Positions 46,087-56,423 of a DNA stretch of 64,000 nt are shown piece after piece; position 1 is the first letter of the stretch, and every line of letters starts with the position of its first letter. The notes beneath the pieces are model-generated. The model saw nothing but the letters and a program-made list of their open reading frames with translations, was not told the DNA's origin and did no database searches. Both the position numbers and the translations under genes were made by a program. This DNA is from Owenweeksia sp. GTDB lineage: Bacteria > Bacteroidota > Bacteroidia > Flavobacteriales > Schleiferiaceae. Location: positions 1 through 64,000 of the forward strand of contig JANQPD010000010.1 in NCBI GenBank assembly GCA_028285465.1, read 5' to 3'.

Positions 46087-46521
46087 ATGGGTGCTAGAAA
46101 AAAACTAAGAGCGGAGGCCATTAAAGAGGCCAGGAAAAATATAGCGATGGCTAAGCTTAACAATTGCCCTACTTCACCTCGTAAAATGAGGTTGGTGGCC
46201 GATATGGTAAGAGGCCTTGAAGTGGAGAAAGCATTGTTCCTATTGAAACACAGTGGTAAGGAAGCGAGCATCCGGTTGGAAAAGCTCGTGCTTAGCGCCA
46301 TCAACAACTGGGAGCAGAAGAACGAAGGTGCCCGCATGGATGAAGCCGGTCTGGTTATAAAAGAGGTGTATGTAGACAGCGGCAGGATGCTTAAGCGCAT
46401 TCAACCCGCTCCACAAGGAAGGGCACACCGCATCCGTAAGAGAAGCAATCACGTAACCGTAGTTGTGGATTCTGGCATAGCTGAGCAAGTAGAAGAAACG
46501 AACGAAGAAACTAACGCATAG
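46087..46521 (+). CDS. rplV: 50S ribosomal protein L22
   Basis: Encodes 144 aa, longer than the roughly 110 of E. coli because of a basic N-terminal extension ([18 protein letters not shown]) and an acidic C-terminal tail ([10 protein letters not shown]). The tunnel-lining hairpin ([20 protein letters not shown]) is intact. It binds several domains of 23S rRNA. Confidence 0.96.
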   Translation: MGARKKLRAEAIKEARKNIAMAKLNNCPTSPRKMRLVADMVRGLEVEKALFLLKHSGKEASIRLEKLVLSAINNWEQKNEGARMDEAGLVIKEVYVDSGRMLKRIQPAPQGRAHRIRKRSNHVTVVVDSGIAEQVEETNEETNA

Positions 46522-46526
46522 TTTAG

Positions 46527-47258
46527 ATGGGACAGAAGACGAACCCTATAGGAAACAGATTAGGTTTTATCCGCGGTTGGGACAGCAACTGGTATGGTGG
46601 CCGCAACTACGGAGATAAAATTGCCGAGGACGACAAGATCCGAAAATATTTATACGCCCGTCTTGCTAAAGCCAGCGTAAGCCGCATCATTATTGAGCGC
46701 ACGCTTAAACTGGTAACCGTTACCATTACGACCAGCCGTCCCGGTATCATTATCGGAAAAGGCGGGCAGGAAGTAGATAAGCTGAAAGAAGAATTAAAGA
46801 AGCTGACCAACAAGGAGGTGCAGATCAATATTTTTGAGATCAAGCGCCCTGAGCTAGACGCCAAGTTGGTGGCTGACAGCATTGCCCGCCAGATCGAAGG
46901 ACGTATCAGCTACAGGAGAGCCATTAAGATGGCCATTGCAGCTACTATGCGCATGGGATCAGAAGGAATTAAGGTGCAGATATCAGGCAGGTTGAATGGT
47001 GCAGAGATGGCGCGTTCTGAAATGTATAAAGACGGCAGAACTCCCTTGCACACCTTTAGAGCGGATATCGATTACCATATCGCAGAAGCACATACTACCT
47101 ACGGCCGTATTGGCATTAAGGTATGGATCATGAAAGGTGAGGTATACGGCAAACGTGACTTGAGCAACCTTTTGGGTACCGTAAAAGGTGCCGGAGGGAA
47201 AGGCGGAAACGCAGGCCCACGCGGTGGAGGTGCTGACCGCAGAAGAAAAAGAAAGTAA
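46527..47258 (+). CDS. rpsC: 30S ribosomal protein S3
   Basis: Encodes 243 aa: a KH domain ([18 protein letters not shown]) and the C-terminal S3 domain ([20 protein letters not shown]), followed by a Gly/Arg/Lys-rich tail. It lines the mRNA entry channel and has helicase activity with S4. It starts 5 bp after rplV. Confidence 0.97.
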   Translation: MGQKTNPIGNRLGFIRGWDSNWYGGRNYGDKIAEDDKIRKYLYARLAKASVSRIIIERTLKLVTVTITTSRPGIIIGKGGQEVDKLKEELKKLTNKEVQINIFEIKRPELDAKLVADSIARQIEGRISYRRAIKMAIAATMRMGSEGIKVQISGRLNGAEMARSEMYKDGRTPLHTFRADIDYHIAEAHTTYGRIGIKVWIMKGEVYGKRDLSNLLGTVKGAGGKGGNAGPRGGGADRRRKRK

Positions 47259-47283
47259 GAAGAGTTTATAAAGAGCTAACAAG

Positions 47284-47706
47284 ATGTTACAGCCCAAAAA
47301 GACTAAGCATAGGAAGACTTTTAAAGGAAGGATGAAGGGAAACGCACACCGCGGTTCTCAAATTGCCTTCGGTAGCTTCGGTATCAAAGCATTGGATGAA
47401 GTGTTTATTACCTCCAGGCAGATAGAAGCAGCCCGTATTGCGGCTACGCGTTATATGAAAAGGGAAGGGCAGTTGTGGATCCGCATTTTTCCCGATAAAC
47501 CCATCACCAGCAAACCTGCTGAGGTACGGATGGGTAAAGGTAAAGGAGCCCTCGACCATTGGGTGGCCGTAGTTAAGCCAGGGCGTATCATCTTTGAATT
47601 GGACGGGGTAAGTCCTGAAGTGGCTGCAGAGGCATTGCGCCTGGCCGCACAGAAGCTCCCTGTAAAAACGAAGTTTATTGTACGTAGAGATTACGTAAGC
47701 GCATAA
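47284..47706 (+). CDS. rplP: 50S ribosomal protein L16
   Basis: Encodes 140 aa. [19 protein letters not shown] and [16 protein letters not shown]-type segments (here [18 protein letters not shown]) are diagnostic. It organises the A-site region of the large subunit. It starts 25 bp after rpsC. Confidence 0.97.
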   Translation: MLQPKKTKHRKTFKGRMKGNAHRGSQIAFGSFGIKALDEVFITSRQIEAARIAATRYMKREGQLWIRIFPDKPITSKPAEVRMGKGKGALDHWVAVVKPGRIIFELDGVSPEVAAEALRLAAQKLPVKTKFIVRRDYVSA

Positions 47707-47718
47707 TAGGGGAAAGCC

Positions 47719-47919
47719 ATGAAAGCATCAGAAATAAAAGAAATGACCACCCAGGAGCTTGTAGAAAAAATACAGGCCCAAAAGGTAAACTATGCCAAAG
47801 TGAAAATGGCGCATAGCATATCACCACTTGAGAATCCGGTGGTGTTGAGGGCAAACCGTAAGGACATTGCGCGTATGGCAACCGAGCTGCGCAACCGCGA
47901 ATTAAATGACAATAAGTAA
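47719..47919 (+). CDS. rpmC: 50S ribosomal protein L29
   Basis: Encodes 66 aa; two-helix protein with the family core PVVLRANRKDIARMATELRNRE. It sits at the exit tunnel next to L23. It starts 12 bp after rplP and ends 12 bp before rpsQ. Confidence 0.95.
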   Translation: MKASEIKEMTTQELVEKIQAQKVNYAKVKMAHSISPLENPVVLRANRKDIARMATELRNRELNDNK

Positions 47920-47931
47920 TTGCTTGTCAAA

Positions 47932-48192
47932 ATGGAAATGACTAGAAATCTTAGGAAAGAACGTATTGGTATCGTTACCAGTAACAAGATGAATAAATCT
48001 ATCGTGGTAAGTGTAGAGCGCAAGAAAAAGCACCCTATTTACGGTAAGTTTATCAAATTGACCAAAAAGTTTCACGCACACGATGAGCAGAATGATTGCA
48101 ACGTAGGAGACACTGTGCGTATAATGGAGACCCGCCCCCTTAGTAAAACTAAGAACTGGCGTTTAGTAGAAATCTTAGAAAGAGCTAAGTAA
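47932..48192 (+). CDS. rpsQ: 30S ribosomal protein S17
   Basis: Encodes 86 aa with the OB-fold signature [20 protein letters not shown] and the C-terminal [21 protein letters not shown] 47932 gives the usual family length; ATG 47938 and an upstream TTG at 47920 are alternatives. It is a primary 16S rRNA-binding protein. Confidence 0.96.
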   Translation: MEMTRNLRKERIGIVTSNKMNKSIVVSVERKKKHPIYGKFIKLTKKFHAHDEQNDCNVGDTVRIMETRPLSKTKNWRLVEILERAK

Positions 48193-48193
48193 G

Positions 48194-48562
48194 ATGTTAC
48201 AACAAGAATCAAGACTAAGAGTAGCAGACAACACCGGGGCAAAGGAAGTATTGTGCATCCGTGTATTGGGCGGAACCAAAAGGCGTTACGCTTCGGTAGG
48301 AGATAAGATCGTGGTTTCTGTAAAGGAGTCTACGCCTTCCGGTACGGTGAAAAAGGGACAGGTATCTACCGCTGTGGTGGTGAGAACGAAAAAAGAAGTG
48401 CGTAGGGCGGACGGATCTTATATCCGCTTTGACGACAATGCTTGTGTGTTGCTCAATGCACAAGGCGAGATGAGAGGTACCCGTGTATTTGGTCCCGTAT
48501 CAAGGGAGTTGCGCGATCGTCAATTTATGAAAATTGTTTCTCTGGCACCAGAGGTACTATAA
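48194..48562 (+). CDS. rplN: 50S ribosomal protein L14
   Basis: Encodes 122 aa beginning [19 protein letters not shown] and containing [18 protein letters not shown]. It forms intersubunit bridges and is the binding site of the silencing factor RsfS. It begins 1 bp after the rpsQ stop. Confidence 0.97.
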   Translation: MLQQESRLRVADNTGAKEVLCIRVLGGTKRRYASVGDKIVVSVKESTPSGTVKKGQVSTAVVVRTKKEVRRADGSYIRFDDNACVLLNAQGEMRGTRVFGPVSRELRDRQFMKIVSLAPEVL

Positions 48563-48575
48563 AGGATAATTGAGT

Positions 48576-48893
48576 ATGGCAAAGTTTCATATCAAAAAAG
48601 GAGATACGGTAACCGTACTGAGTGGCGAATACAAAGGCCAGACCGGTACAGTGATCAAGATGTTTCCCGATAAGAGAAAGGCATTGGTGGAGGGCATCAA
48701 TGTGGTAAAAAAACACAAAAAGCCGGATGCGGCTAACCCACAGGGAGGCATCATAGAGATGGAGGCGCCTATTTACATCAGCAAGCTTATGTATACAGAT
48801 GCTTCAGGACAGGCCAGCCGCGTGGGCAGAAAAGAAGATGAGAACGGTAAACTCGTAAGGTTTTCCAAGAAAACTCAAGAAATCATTAAGTAA
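48576..48893 (+). CDS. rplX: 50S ribosomal protein L24
   Basis: Encodes 105 aa. The KOW motif is [19 protein letters not shown], followed by [11 protein letters not shown]. It starts 50S assembly by binding the 5' end of 23S rRNA. ATG 48576 is preferred over TTG 48570. Its stop shares a base with the rplE start (TAATG). Confidence 0.96.
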   Translation: MAKFHIKKGDTVTVLSGEYKGQTGTVIKMFPDKRKALVEGINVVKKHKKPDAANPQGGIIEMEAPIYISKLMYTDASGQASRVGRKEDENGKLVRFSKKTQEIIK

Positions 48894-49441
48894 TGAGTTA
48901 CGCACCTACACTTAAAAAGAAGTACAAGGAGGAGATCATTCCTTCCTTGAAAGAGGAATTCGGTTACAAAAACGTAATGGAAATTCCCCGTCTTAAAAAG
49001 ATTTGCCTTTCCCAGGGGGTGGGCCAGGCTACCGCGGATAAGAAACTGATCGAGTACGCTGTGGACGAGATGAGCCGTATTGCCGGTCAGAAGGCCGTGC
49101 CTACCGTGTCCAGGAAAGACATCTCTAACTTTAAACTGCGTAAGGGAATGCCCGTGGGTGCCCGTGTTACGTTGAGGGGAGAGCGGATGTATGAATTCTT
49201 AGAGCGCTTGATCTGGAGCTCATTGCCCCGTATCCGTGATTTTAACGGGATCAAGGGAAGCGGCTTTGACGGAAGAGGAAACTATACCTTAGGTATTACA
49301 GAGCAGATCATCTTCCCCGAAATAGATATTGATAAGGTAAACAGGATCTCCGGAATGGACATTACTTTCGTTACTTCGGCTGATACCGATAAAGAAGCGA
49401 AAGCCCTGTTGCAAAAATTTGGACTACCCTTTAAGAAATAA
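48893..49441 (+). CDS. rplE: 50S ribosomal protein L5
   Basis: Encodes 182 aa with [16 protein letters not shown] near the start and [19 protein letters not shown]. It binds 5S rRNA and contacts the P-site tRNA. It is translationally coupled to rplX and lies 2 bp before rpsN. Confidence 0.97.
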   Translation: MSYAPTLKKKYKEEIIPSLKEEFGYKNVMEIPRLKKICLSQGVGQATADKKLIEYAVDEMSRIAGQKAVPTVSRKDISNFKLRKGMPVGARVTLRGERMYEFLERLIWSSLPRIRDFNGIKGSGFDGRGNYTLGITEQIIFPEIDIDKVNRISGMDITFVTSADTDKEAKALLQKFGLPFKK

Positions 49442-49443
49442 GT

Positions 49444-49713
49444 ATGGCTAAGGAATCAATGAAAGCGCGCGAAGTTAAGCGCCAGGAAATGGTCGACAAG
49501 TATGCTGAAAAACGCGCTGCACTAAAGGCGGCAGGTGATTATGAGGCTTTGCAAAAGCTTCCTAAGAACGCTTCGCCCGTTAGGTTGCACAACCGTTGCA
49601 AGCTTACAGGAAGGCCAAGAGGGTATATGCGCCAGTTTGGTATTTCAAGGGTAACCTTCAGGGAAATGGCGAATAATGGTTTAATCCCAGGTGTAAAAAA
49701 GGCAAGCTGGTAA
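49444..49713 (+). CDS. rpsN: 30S ribosomal protein S14, zinc-free type
   Basis: Encodes 89 aa of the long C-minus type: [19 protein letters not shown] is present but the CxxC pairs of zinc-binding S14 are absent (a single Cys, in NRCKL). It belongs to the 30S head. With L36 below it shows that this cluster encodes the zinc-independent versions. Confidence 0.96.
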   Translation: MAKESMKAREVKRQEMVDKYAEKRAALKAAGDYEALQKLPKNASPVRLHNRCKLTGRPRGYMRQFGISRVTFREMANNGLIPGVKKASW

Positions 49714-49725
49714 TAATAAGATATC

Positions 49726-50124
49726 ATGGTAACAGATCCAATTGCAGATTATTTAACCCGCGTGCGTAACGCGATCATGGCCGGACATAAAGTGGTAGAA
49801 ATCCCCGCTTCCGGCCTTAAGCGTGAGATGACCAAAATTTTGTACGAGCAAGGGTTTATACTGAATTATAAACTGGAAGAAAAGGGCCCGCAAGGAACCA
49901 TTAAGATCGCATTGAAATACGATCGCATCTCCAGCGAACCCGCTATCCGTTCATTGGAGCGGGTAAGCAAGCCCGGCTTGAGAAAGTACAGCGGCAGCAG
50001 TACACTTCCCCGTGTAATTAACGGGTTGGGTATTGCCATCATCTCTACCTCCAAAGGTGTGATGACAGACAAACAGGCACGTAAAGAGAACGTGGGCGGA
50101 GAAGTACTTTGCTACGTTTATTAA
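49726..50124 (+). CDS. rpsH: 30S ribosomal protein S8
   Basis: Encodes 132 aa. It opens [14 protein letters not shown] and ends with the RNA-binding signature [20 protein letters not shown]. In E. coli S8 represses the spc operon at a site near rplE; a comparable site was not identified here. Confidence 0.97.
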   Translation: MVTDPIADYLTRVRNAIMAGHKVVEIPASGLKREMTKILYEQGFILNYKLEEKGPQGTIKIALKYDRISSEPAIRSLERVSKPGLRKYSGSSTLPRVINGLGIAIISTSKGVMTDKQARKENVGGEVLCYVY

Positions 50125-50148
50125 TAGAAAGCACTTAAGCGATTTAAG

Positions 50149-50700
50149 ATGTCTAGAGTAGGAAAAGCAATTATTAACGTACCGGATGGTGTTACCGTAG
50201 CCGTAAATGGCAACGAAGTAACCGTAAAAGGTAAATTAGGCGAGTTAAGCCAAACACTCTCTGATGCCATAGAGGTAAAGCAAGAGGGTGCCGAGCTTAG
50301 CGTTACAAGAAAGAACGAAGAAAAACAAACCCGGGCCGACCACGGATTGCACCGCGCCCTTATCGCCAATATGGTGGCTGGTGTAAGTACCGGATGGAGC
50401 AAGAAACTGGAGCTGGTAGGTGTAGGGTACAGAGCGCAATCGCAGGGGCAGAAACTGGACCTTGCTTTGGGGTATTCGCACAACATCTTGTTTGAAGTAC
50501 CAAAAGAAGTAAAGGTAGAGACTACCTCTGAAAAAGGAAAAAACCCGATCGTAACCCTTACCAGCCACGACAAGCAATTGATCGGCATGGTAGCGGCTAA
50601 GATCAGGTCGTTCAGGAAGCCTGAGCCATACAAAGGAAAAGGCGTGCGTTTCGTGGGTGAATACATTAGAAGAAAAGCTGGTAAAACAGCTGGTAAATAA
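50149..50700 (+). CDS. rplF: 50S ribosomal protein L6
   Basis: Encodes 183 aa with two L6 repeats; the C-terminal signature is PEPYKGKGVRFVGEYIRRKAGKT. It lies near the factor-binding site of the large subunit. It starts 24 bp after rpsH. Confidence 0.97.
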   Translation: MSRVGKAIINVPDGVTVAVNGNEVTVKGKLGELSQTLSDAIEVKQEGAELSVTRKNEEKQTRADHGLHRALIANMVAGVSTGWSKKLELVGVGYRAQSQGQKLDLALGYSHNILFEVPKEVKVETTSEKGKNPIVTLTSHDKQLIGMVAAKIRSFRKPEPYKGKGVRFVGEYIRRKAGKTAGK

Positions 50701-50706
50701 TAAGAT

Positions 50707-51060
50707 ATGGCACTTACAAAAGTTGAAAGCAGGGCTCGTATCAAGAGCAGAGTGAGAAAGTCGATATTTGGCACCGCCGAAGTGCCCCGCTTATCTGTGT
50801 TTCGCAGCAATAAAGAGATCTACGGACAGTTGATCAATGACCTGGACGGCAAGACTTTGCTTTCCGCCTCTTCTATGGATAAGAGTATTGAAAAGACCGG
50901 AAACAAGTCGGATGTAGCGAAAGCCGTAGGCAAGGCATTGGCGGAAAAAGCAAAGGAAGCCGGTATTGAGCGGGTGGCTTTTGACAGGAACGGGTATTTG
51001 TATCACGGGCGCGTGAAGTCTTTGGCTGACGGCGCTAGAGAGGGTGGTTTAAAATTTTAA
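50707..51060 (+). CDS. rplR: 50S ribosomal protein L18
   Basis: Encodes 117 aa with [19 protein letters not shown] and the C-terminal [20 protein letters not shown]. It binds 5S rRNA with L5. It lies 6 bp after rplF. Confidence 0.97.
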   Translation: MALTKVESRARIKSRVRKSIFGTAEVPRLSVFRSNKEIYGQLINDLDGKTLLSASSMDKSIEKTGNKSDVAKAVGKALAEKAKEAGIERVAFDRNGYLYHGRVKSLADGAREGGLKF

Positions 51061-51070
51061 GAGCTAAAGC

Positions 51071-51595
51071 ATGTTTAAAGGACATAAAAACGTAACCCGG
51101 GTAAAACCAAGCGGTCTCGAATTAACCGATAAGTTGGTGGGCGTACAACGTGTAACCAAGGTTACCAAAGGGGGTAGAACATTTGGATTCTCCGCCATTG
51201 TAGTGGTGGGTGACGAAAAAGGTGTGGTAGGCCACGGCTTGGGTAAATCCAAAGAAGTTTCCGAAGCCATTCAAAAAGGGATCGAAGACGCCAAGAAGAA
51301 CCTCGTGCGCATTCCTTTGGTGAAAAGCACGATTCCCCACCCTGAAAGCGGGAAGTATGGCGGAGCGCGCGTATTCTTGCGCCCTGCAGCAAACGGTACC
51401 GGTGTAATTGCCGGTGGTGCGATGCGTGCTGTATTGGAGAGCCTGGGTGTACATGACGTACTCGCGAAATCCAAAGGTTCTTCGAACCCGCACAACGTGG
51501 TAAAAGCTACTTTTGATTGCCTGTTGAAAATGCGTGATGCAGGCACCATTGCCCGCACACGGGGCATCAGCGTAGAAAAAGTGTTTAACGGATAA
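51071..51595 (+). CDS. rpsE: 30S ribosomal protein S5
   Basis: Encodes 174 aa: a double-stranded RNA-binding domain ([20 protein letters not shown]) and the S5 C-terminal domain ([19 protein letters not shown]). It contributes to decoding accuracy and the mRNA entry channel. It lies 10 bp after rplR. Confidence 0.97.
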   Translation: MFKGHKNVTRVKPSGLELTDKLVGVQRVTKVTKGGRTFGFSAIVVVGDEKGVVGHGLGKSKEVSEAIQKGIEDAKKNLVRIPLVKSTIPHPESGKYGGARVFLRPAANGTGVIAGGAMRAVLESLGVHDVLAKSKGSSNPHNVVKATFDCLLKMRDAGTIARTRGISVEKVFNG

Positions 51596-51607
51596 TATTA
51601 GGGCTAC

Positions 51608-51790
51608 ATGACTACACTTAAAATAAAACAGGTACGCAGTCAGATCAACAGGCCTGCTAACCAAAAGAAAACGCTTCAGGCACTGGGTATAAAGAAAATG
51701 AACCAGGTAGTGGAGCATAAGGCAACCCCTCAGATCCTGGGCATGGTAAAAACCGTAGCACACCTGATAGAGGTAGAAGAAGTAAAATAA
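51608..51790 (+). CDS. rpmD: 50S ribosomal protein L30
   Basis: Encodes 60 aa: the short bacterial type of L30 with LKIKQVRSQINRPANQKKTL and LGIKKMNQVVEHKATP. It lies in its usual place between rpsE and rplO. Confidence 0.95.
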   Translation: MTTLKIKQVRSQINRPANQKKTLQALGIKKMNQVVEHKATPQILGMVKTVAHLIEVEEVK

Positions 51791-51811
51791 GCTTGTAAAA
51801 CAGTATTTGTG

Positions 51812-52261
51812 ATGAATTTACATAATTTAAAACCAGCTGAAGGCGCTACCAAGTCAACAAAGCGTATTGGCAGAGGGCAGGGTTCCGGTCACGGAGGTAC
51901 TTCTACCCGCGGACATAAGGGAGCCAAGTCGCGCAGCGGGTACAAGTCCAAGATTGGTTTTGAGGGTGGCCAGATGCCCCTGCAAAGACGTGTGCCAAAG
52001 TTTGGTTTCAAGAACATCAACCGCGTGGAATATACAGGCATCAATATTGATGCGCTACAGGCCCTGGTAGATGCGAAGAAGATAAAAGATACCGTTGGTG
52101 TAGAAGACCTGCGCAACAACGGGCTGGTAGGAAAGAAGGACCTGGTAAAGATACTGGGCAGAGGAGAGTTAAGTGCCAAACTTACCGTGGAGGCGCACAA
52201 ATTTTCTAAAACCGCGCAGGCAGCGATTGAGGCCAATGGCGGTGAGGTAAAAACTCTTTAA
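51812..52261 (+). CDS. rplO: 50S ribosomal protein L15
   Basis: Encodes 149 aa. It starts MNLHNLKPAEGATKSTKRIG with the basic Gly-rich segment GRGQGSGHGGTSTRGHKGAK. ATG 51812 is chosen over GTG 51809. It is a late assembly protein of the 50S subunit. It sits 12 bp before secY. Confidence 0.96.
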   Translation: MNLHNLKPAEGATKSTKRIGRGQGSGHGGTSTRGHKGAKSRSGYKSKIGFEGGQMPLQRRVPKFGFKNINRVEYTGINIDALQALVDAKKIKDTVGVEDLRNNGLVGKKDLVKILGRGELSAKLTVEAHKFSKTAQAAIEANGGEVKTL

Positions 52262-52273
52262 AGAGCATTTTAG

Positions 52274-53602
52274 ATGAAGCGTTTTATAGAAACAATTAAA
52301 AATATTTGGAAGATTGAAGAGCTTAGAGAAAAGATCCTTTTAACATTGGGTCTTCTCTTTATTTACAGGCTAGGCTCTAACGTGGTCCTTCCGGGTATTG
52401 ACACCGAGAGCTTGAGCCAGCTGCAAAGCCAGGCAGATGGCGGCATTCTGGGTATTCTGAACGCCTTTACCGGCGGTGCATTTGCAAACGCTTCTATTTT
52501 GGCCCTGGGCATAATGCCCTATATCTCTGCTTCTATTGTGATCCAACTCCTGGGTATGGCCGTACCAAGCATCCAGAAAATGCAAAAAGAAGGGGAGAGC
52601 GGCAGGCGCAAACTGAATCAGTTTACCCGTTTCCTGACCATAGCCATTACGGGGGCACAGGCACCGGGCTATATCGCCAACCTTATGGCGCAAAATGTGC
52701 GCATTACTATGGATCCCAGTTTATTCTGGAGCATGAGCATTGTAGTACTTGTAGCGGGAACCATTTTTGCCATGTGGCTGGGTGAACGCATTACAGACAA
52801 AGGCATTGGCAACGGTATTTCCCTGCTTATTATGGTGGGTATTATCGCAAGCTTACCACAGGCCTTCCTGCAGGAGCTGGCCTCAAAAATTGATCATATT
52901 GTACTCTTCATTATCGAAATATTCGTACTGTATGTCGTTATCCTTTTGTCGGTAGCATTGGTACAGGCCGTACGGAAGATCCCCGTGCAATACGCCAAAC
53001 GCACCACGGGCGGAAGAACCTATGCCGGAGGCATGGCAAGGCAATACATTCCCCTTAAAGTAAATGCGGCAGGGGTAATGCCGATCATCTTTGCGCAAGC
53101 CATTATGCTCATCCCGGTTACCATATTGACCTATTCAGGCGTGCAGGACGGTGAGGCAAATTTCCTGGTATCGGCTTTTAGTGATATCCAGGGCTGGCCT
53201 TACAATACGGTATTTGCCATCCTGATCATACTCTTCACCTATTTCTATACGGCCATCCAGGTAAACACCAATCAAATGGCTGAAGACCTGAAGCGCAACG
53301 GAGGGTTTGTGCCGGGTATCAAACCGGGTAAAGCAACAGCTGAGTTCTTGGATACGGTATTGAGTCGGATTACTTTACCAGGCTCTATTTTCCTGGCGCT
53401 GTTGGCGATTTTGCCTGCTTTTGCCATGGTGGCGGGAGTAAACACAGCTTTTGCTTATTTCTATGGCGGTACAAGCTTGTTGATCATGGTGGGGGTAGTG
53501 CTGGATACTTTGCAGCAAATTGAAAGCTACCTGCTGAACAGGCATTACGATGGCTTGATGAAGAGCGGTAAACTAAAAGGACGCGCAGCTAGCGCATTTT
53601 AA
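52274..53602 (+). CDS. secY: preprotein translocase subunit SecY
   Basis: Encodes 442 aa with ten transmembrane helices. The cytoplasmic loop signatures are SGRRKLNQFTRFLTI, YAKRTTGGRTYAGG and LKRNGGFVPGIKPGKAT. It is the channel of the Sec translocon. In this cluster it is followed directly by infA (22 bp); neither adk nor map, which follow secY in many bacteria, is present. Confidence 0.98.
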   Translation: MKRFIETIKNIWKIEELREKILLTLGLLFIYRLGSNVVLPGIDTESLSQLQSQADGGILGILNAFTGGAFANASILALGIMPYISASIVIQLLGMAVPSIQKMQKEGESGRRKLNQFTRFLTIAITGAQAPGYIANLMAQNVRITMDPSLFWSMSIVVLVAGTIFAMWLGERITDKGIGNGISLLIMVGIIASLPQAFLQELASKIDHIVLFIIEIFVLYVVILLSVALVQAVRKIPVQYAKRTTGGRTYAGGMARQYIPLKVNAAGVMPIIFAQAIMLIPVTILTYSGVQDGEANFLVSAFSDIQGWPYNTVFAILIILFTYFYTAIQVNTNQMAEDLKRNGGFVPGIKPGKATAEFLDTVLSRITLPGSIFLALLAILPAFAMVAGVNTAFAYFYGGTSLLIMVGVVLDTLQQIESYLLNRHYDGLMKSGKLKGRAASAF

Positions 53603-53624
53603 ATTAAGGAAGTAAGTATTTACA

Positions 53625-53840
53625 ATGGCGAAGCAATCTGCAATAGAACAAGACGGTTCCATTATTGAAGCGCTATCCAACGCAATGTTCAGGGTAGAGT
53701 TGGAAAACGGACATATTGTAACGGCCCATATTTCGGGTAAGATGCGGATGAACTACATCAAATTATTACCAGGAGATAAGGTGAAGCTTGAAATGTCGCC
53801 TTACGACCTGAGCAAAGGAAGAATAACGTATAGATACTAA
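53625..53840 (+). CDS. infA: translation initiation factor IF-1
   Basis: Encodes 71 aa, an S1/OB-fold protein: [40 protein letters not shown] and SKGRITYRY are characteristic. It binds the A site of the 30S subunit during initiation. It lies 3 bp before rpmJ. Confidence 0.97.
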   Translation: MAKQSAIEQDGSIIEALSNAMFRVELENGHIVTAHISGKMRMNYIKLLPGDKVKLEMSPYDLSKGRITYRY

Positions 53841-53843
53841 ACC

Positions 53844-53960
53844 ATGAAGGTAAGAGCATCAATTAAAAAGAGAAGCGCAGATTGCAAGATCGTGCGCAGA
53901 AACGGGAAACTTTATGTGATCAACAAAAAGAATCCTAAGTTCAAACAAAGACAAGGATAA
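53844..53960 (+). CDS. rpmJ: 50S ribosomal protein L36, zinc-free type
   Basis: Encodes 38 aa, starting [20 protein letters not shown] and ending KFKQRQG. Of the four zinc ligands in E. coli L36 (C11, C14, C27, H33) only C14 remains; the others are Ser, Asn and Phe. It is therefore the C-minus version that does not bind zinc. It lies between infA and rpsM, as in most bacteria. Confidence 0.95.
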   Translation: MKVRASIKKRSADCKIVRRNGKLYVINKKNPKFKQRQG

Positions 53961-53978
53961 TATTTTAATACATCATTT

Positions 53979-54356
53979 ATGGCGAGGATTGCTGGTATAG
54001 ACTTACCAAAAAATAAGAGAGGTGTAATTGGCCTTACTTACATTTTCGGCATCGGAAATAGCCGGGCTGCGGAGATCTTGAACGAGGCCGGAATTAGCCA
54101 GGATACCAAGGTGCAGGACTGGAACGATGAAGAGATCACTAAGATCCGGGAGATCATCGGTGAAAGCTTTAAAGTAGAAGGTGAGTTGCGCTCAGAGGTT
54201 TCTCTTAATATCAAGCGTCTGATGGACATCGGTTGCTATAGAGGCATTCGCCATCGTTCCGGGCTCCCACTGCGTGGCCAAAGAACAAAGAACAACTCGC
54301 GTACCCGTAAAGGAAAGCGTAAAACGGTTGCGAACAAGAAAAAAGCAACCAAGTAA
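53979..54356 (+). CDS. rpsM: 30S ribosomal protein S13
   Basis: Encodes 125 aa: [20 protein letters not shown] and the C-terminal [19 protein letters not shown] contacting the P-site tRNA. It forms intersubunit bridges with L5 and starts the alpha portion of the cluster. Confidence 0.97.
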   Translation: MARIAGIDLPKNKRGVIGLTYIFGIGNSRAAEILNEAGISQDTKVQDWNDEEITKIREIIGESFKVEGELRSEVSLNIKRLMDIGCYRGIRHRSGLPLRGQRTKNNSRTRKGKRKTVANKKKATK

Positions 54357-54369
54357 TTAGGTAAAGATC

Positions 54370-54765
54370 ATGGCAAAGAAAGCATCAGGTAAAGCTACCA
54401 AAAAGAGAAAAGTAGTAGTAGAAGCTGCGGGCGAGGCACATATCAACGCTACGTTCAACAACATCATCATATCCCTTACCAATACCAAAGGACAAGTTGT
54501 GTCCTGGTCATCTGCCGGTAAGATGGGATTCCGTGGTTCTAAGAAGAACACGCCTTATGCTGCGCAAATGGCAGCAGAAGATTGTGCTACACGTGCAAAC
54601 GAAATGGGCCTCAAAAAAGTAAAGGTGTATGTAAAAGGACCGGGCAATGGCCGCGAATCCGCCATCCGTTCTATCCACAACAGCGGGGTGGAAGTAACGG
54701 AGATCATTGACGTGACCCCGATGCCGCACAACGGTTGCCGTCCACCCAAGAGAAGAAGAGTTTAA
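54370..54765 (+). CDS. rpsK: 30S ribosomal protein S11
   Basis: Encodes 131 aa: [28 protein letters not shown]-like segment and the C-terminal [18 protein letters not shown]. It lies on the platform near the E site and mRNA exit. Confidence 0.97.
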   Translation: MAKKASGKATKKRKVVVEAAGEAHINATFNNIIISLTNTKGQVVSWSSAGKMGFRGSKKNTPYAAQMAAEDCATRANEMGLKKVKVYVKGPGNGRESAIRSIHNSGVEVTEIIDVTPMPHNGCRPPKRRRV

Positions 54766-54790
54766 CAAACAACGTTTAGATAGCTACATA

Positions 54791-55396
54791 ATGGCAAGAT
54801 ATACAGGACCAAAATCCAAAATAGCTAGAAAGTTCGGTGATCCAATTTTTGGACCTGACAGTGCTTTCGAAAGAAAAAACTATCCTCCCGGGCAACATGG
54901 TGTTTCCCGCAGAAGAGGAAAGAAATCGGAATATGCTATTCAGTTGGCCGAAAAGCAAAAGGCAAAATACACCTATGGTATTTTGGAGCGCCAGTTTGCA
55001 AACATGTTTGATAAAGCTTCACGTGCCAAAGGAATTACCGGTGAGGTACTCTTGCAGTTGTGTGAGGCGCGTTTGGATAACGTAGTATACCGCATGGGCA
55101 TAGCGCCATCACGGAGTGCAGCCCGCCAGTTGGTAGGACACCGCCACATCACCGTAAACGGGGAAATATTAAACATTCCTTCGTACTCGGTAAAAGCCGG
55201 GGACGTGATCGCGGTGCGTGAAAAATCAAAATCCCTTGAAGTAATTGCAGACGCATTATCTTCGAGAAAAGACCAGTACGAATGGTTGGAATGGAATGAT
55301 TCCAGCAAATCTGGCAAGTACTTAAGCGATCCGCTTCGTGCTCAGATCCCTGAGAACATCAAGGAGCAACTGATCGTTGAATTGTACTCTAAGTAA
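54791..55396 (+). CDS. rpsD: 30S ribosomal protein S4
   Basis: Encodes 201 aa. [16 protein letters not shown] is followed by the S4 domain ([20 protein letters not shown]). The N-terminal region lacks the four-Cys zinc site of some S4 proteins. It starts 30S assembly; in E. coli it also represses the alpha operon. Confidence 0.97.
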   Translation: MARYTGPKSKIARKFGDPIFGPDSAFERKNYPPGQHGVSRRRGKKSEYAIQLAEKQKAKYTYGILERQFANMFDKASRAKGITGEVLLQLCEARLDNVVYRMGIAPSRSAARQLVGHRHITVNGEILNIPSYSVKAGDVIAVREKSKSLEVIADALSSRKDQYEWLEWNDSSKSGKYLSDPLRAQIPENIKEQLIVELYSK

Positions 55397-55424
55397 TCAT
55401 ATAAATTTCAACTTAATTTTTGCT

Positions 55425-56417
55425 ATGGCAATATTAAACTTCCAAAAGCCGGATCAGGTGATCATGAATCACTCTACTGAAACTGAAGGTCAGTTTGAGT
55501 TTAGGCCTCTAGAGCCTGGTTATGGGCTTACAGTGGGAAATGCCTTGCGCAGAGTGTTGTTATCTTCTCTTGAAGGTTTCGCCTTTACTTCGGTTAAGAT
55601 CGAAGGAGTAGAGCATGAGTTCAGCACTATAAAAGGAGTGGTAGAAGATGTTACGGAGATCATATTAAACCTAAAGCAGGTACGCTTTAAAAGACAAATC
55701 GAAGAGCAGGAAGAAGAGCGTGTGAATGTAAGCCTGGGTGGTCTTGAAAAGGTAACCGCTGCCGATCTGGGTAAATACATCTCCGGATTCCAGGTATTGA
55801 ACCCGGAATTGGTGATCTGCAACCTGGACCCCTCCGTAAAGCTTGAAATGGAGTTGGTGATCGAGAAGGGCCGCGGCTACGTTTCTGCCGAAGAGAACAA
55901 GAAGAGCAATGCTTCTATCGGTACCATTGCGATCGATTCGATCTACACCCCTATTAAGAATGTGAAATACAGCATCGAAAACTACCGGGTGGAGCAAAAG
56001 ACCGACTATGAGAAGTTGATCCTGGATATCCATACCGATGGCAGTGTGCATCCTAAAAAGGCACTTACCGAAGCCTCCAAGATATTGATCCATCACTTCA
56101 TGTTGGTGAGCGATGAGCGCATTGCCTTGGAAGACAGCAAAACTGCCGAAACAGACAATTACGATGAGGAGATCCTCCATATGCGCCAGCTGTTGAAAAC
56201 CAAACTGGTAGATATGGACCTTTCCGTACGCGCTTTGAATTGCCTGAAGGCAGCAGAAGTAGAAACACTGGGAGATCTGGTAACCTATACGAAGAGCGAC
56301 TTGATGAAGTTCAGGAATTTTGGAAAGAAGTCCTTGACAGAATTGGATGAACTGGTAGAGAACAAGGGCCTGCACTTTGGTATGGACATCTCTAAATATA
56401 AACTGGACAAGGAATAA
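55425..56417 (+). CDS. rpoA: DNA-directed RNA polymerase subunit alpha
   Basis: Encodes 330 aa: an N-terminal dimerisation domain with [20 protein letters not shown] and a C-terminal domain (about 250-330, [20 protein letters not shown] and [16 protein letters not shown]) that binds upstream promoter DNA and activators. ATG 55425 is the family start; an in-frame extension overlapping rpsD was rejected. Confidence 0.98.
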   Translation: MAILNFQKPDQVIMNHSTETEGQFEFRPLEPGYGLTVGNALRRVLLSSLEGFAFTSVKIEGVEHEFSTIKGVVEDVTEIILNLKQVRFKRQIEEQEEERVNVSLGGLEKVTAADLGKYISGFQVLNPELVICNLDPSVKLEMELVIEKGRGYVSAEENKKSNASIGTIAIDSIYTPIKNVKYSIENYRVEQKTDYEKLILDIHTDGSVHPKKALTEASKILIHHFMLVSDERIALEDSKTAETDNYDEEILHMRQLLKTKLVDMDLSVRALNCLKAAEVETLGDLVTYTKSDLMKFRNFGKKSLTELDELVENKGLHFGMDISKYKLDKE

Positions 56418-56423
56418 AAAGTA

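Noticed and set aside
50121-51763. Long minus-strand open frames opposite rplF, rplR, rpsE and rpmD
   Set aside because: All are antisense to conserved ribosomal protein genes and lack any family motif.
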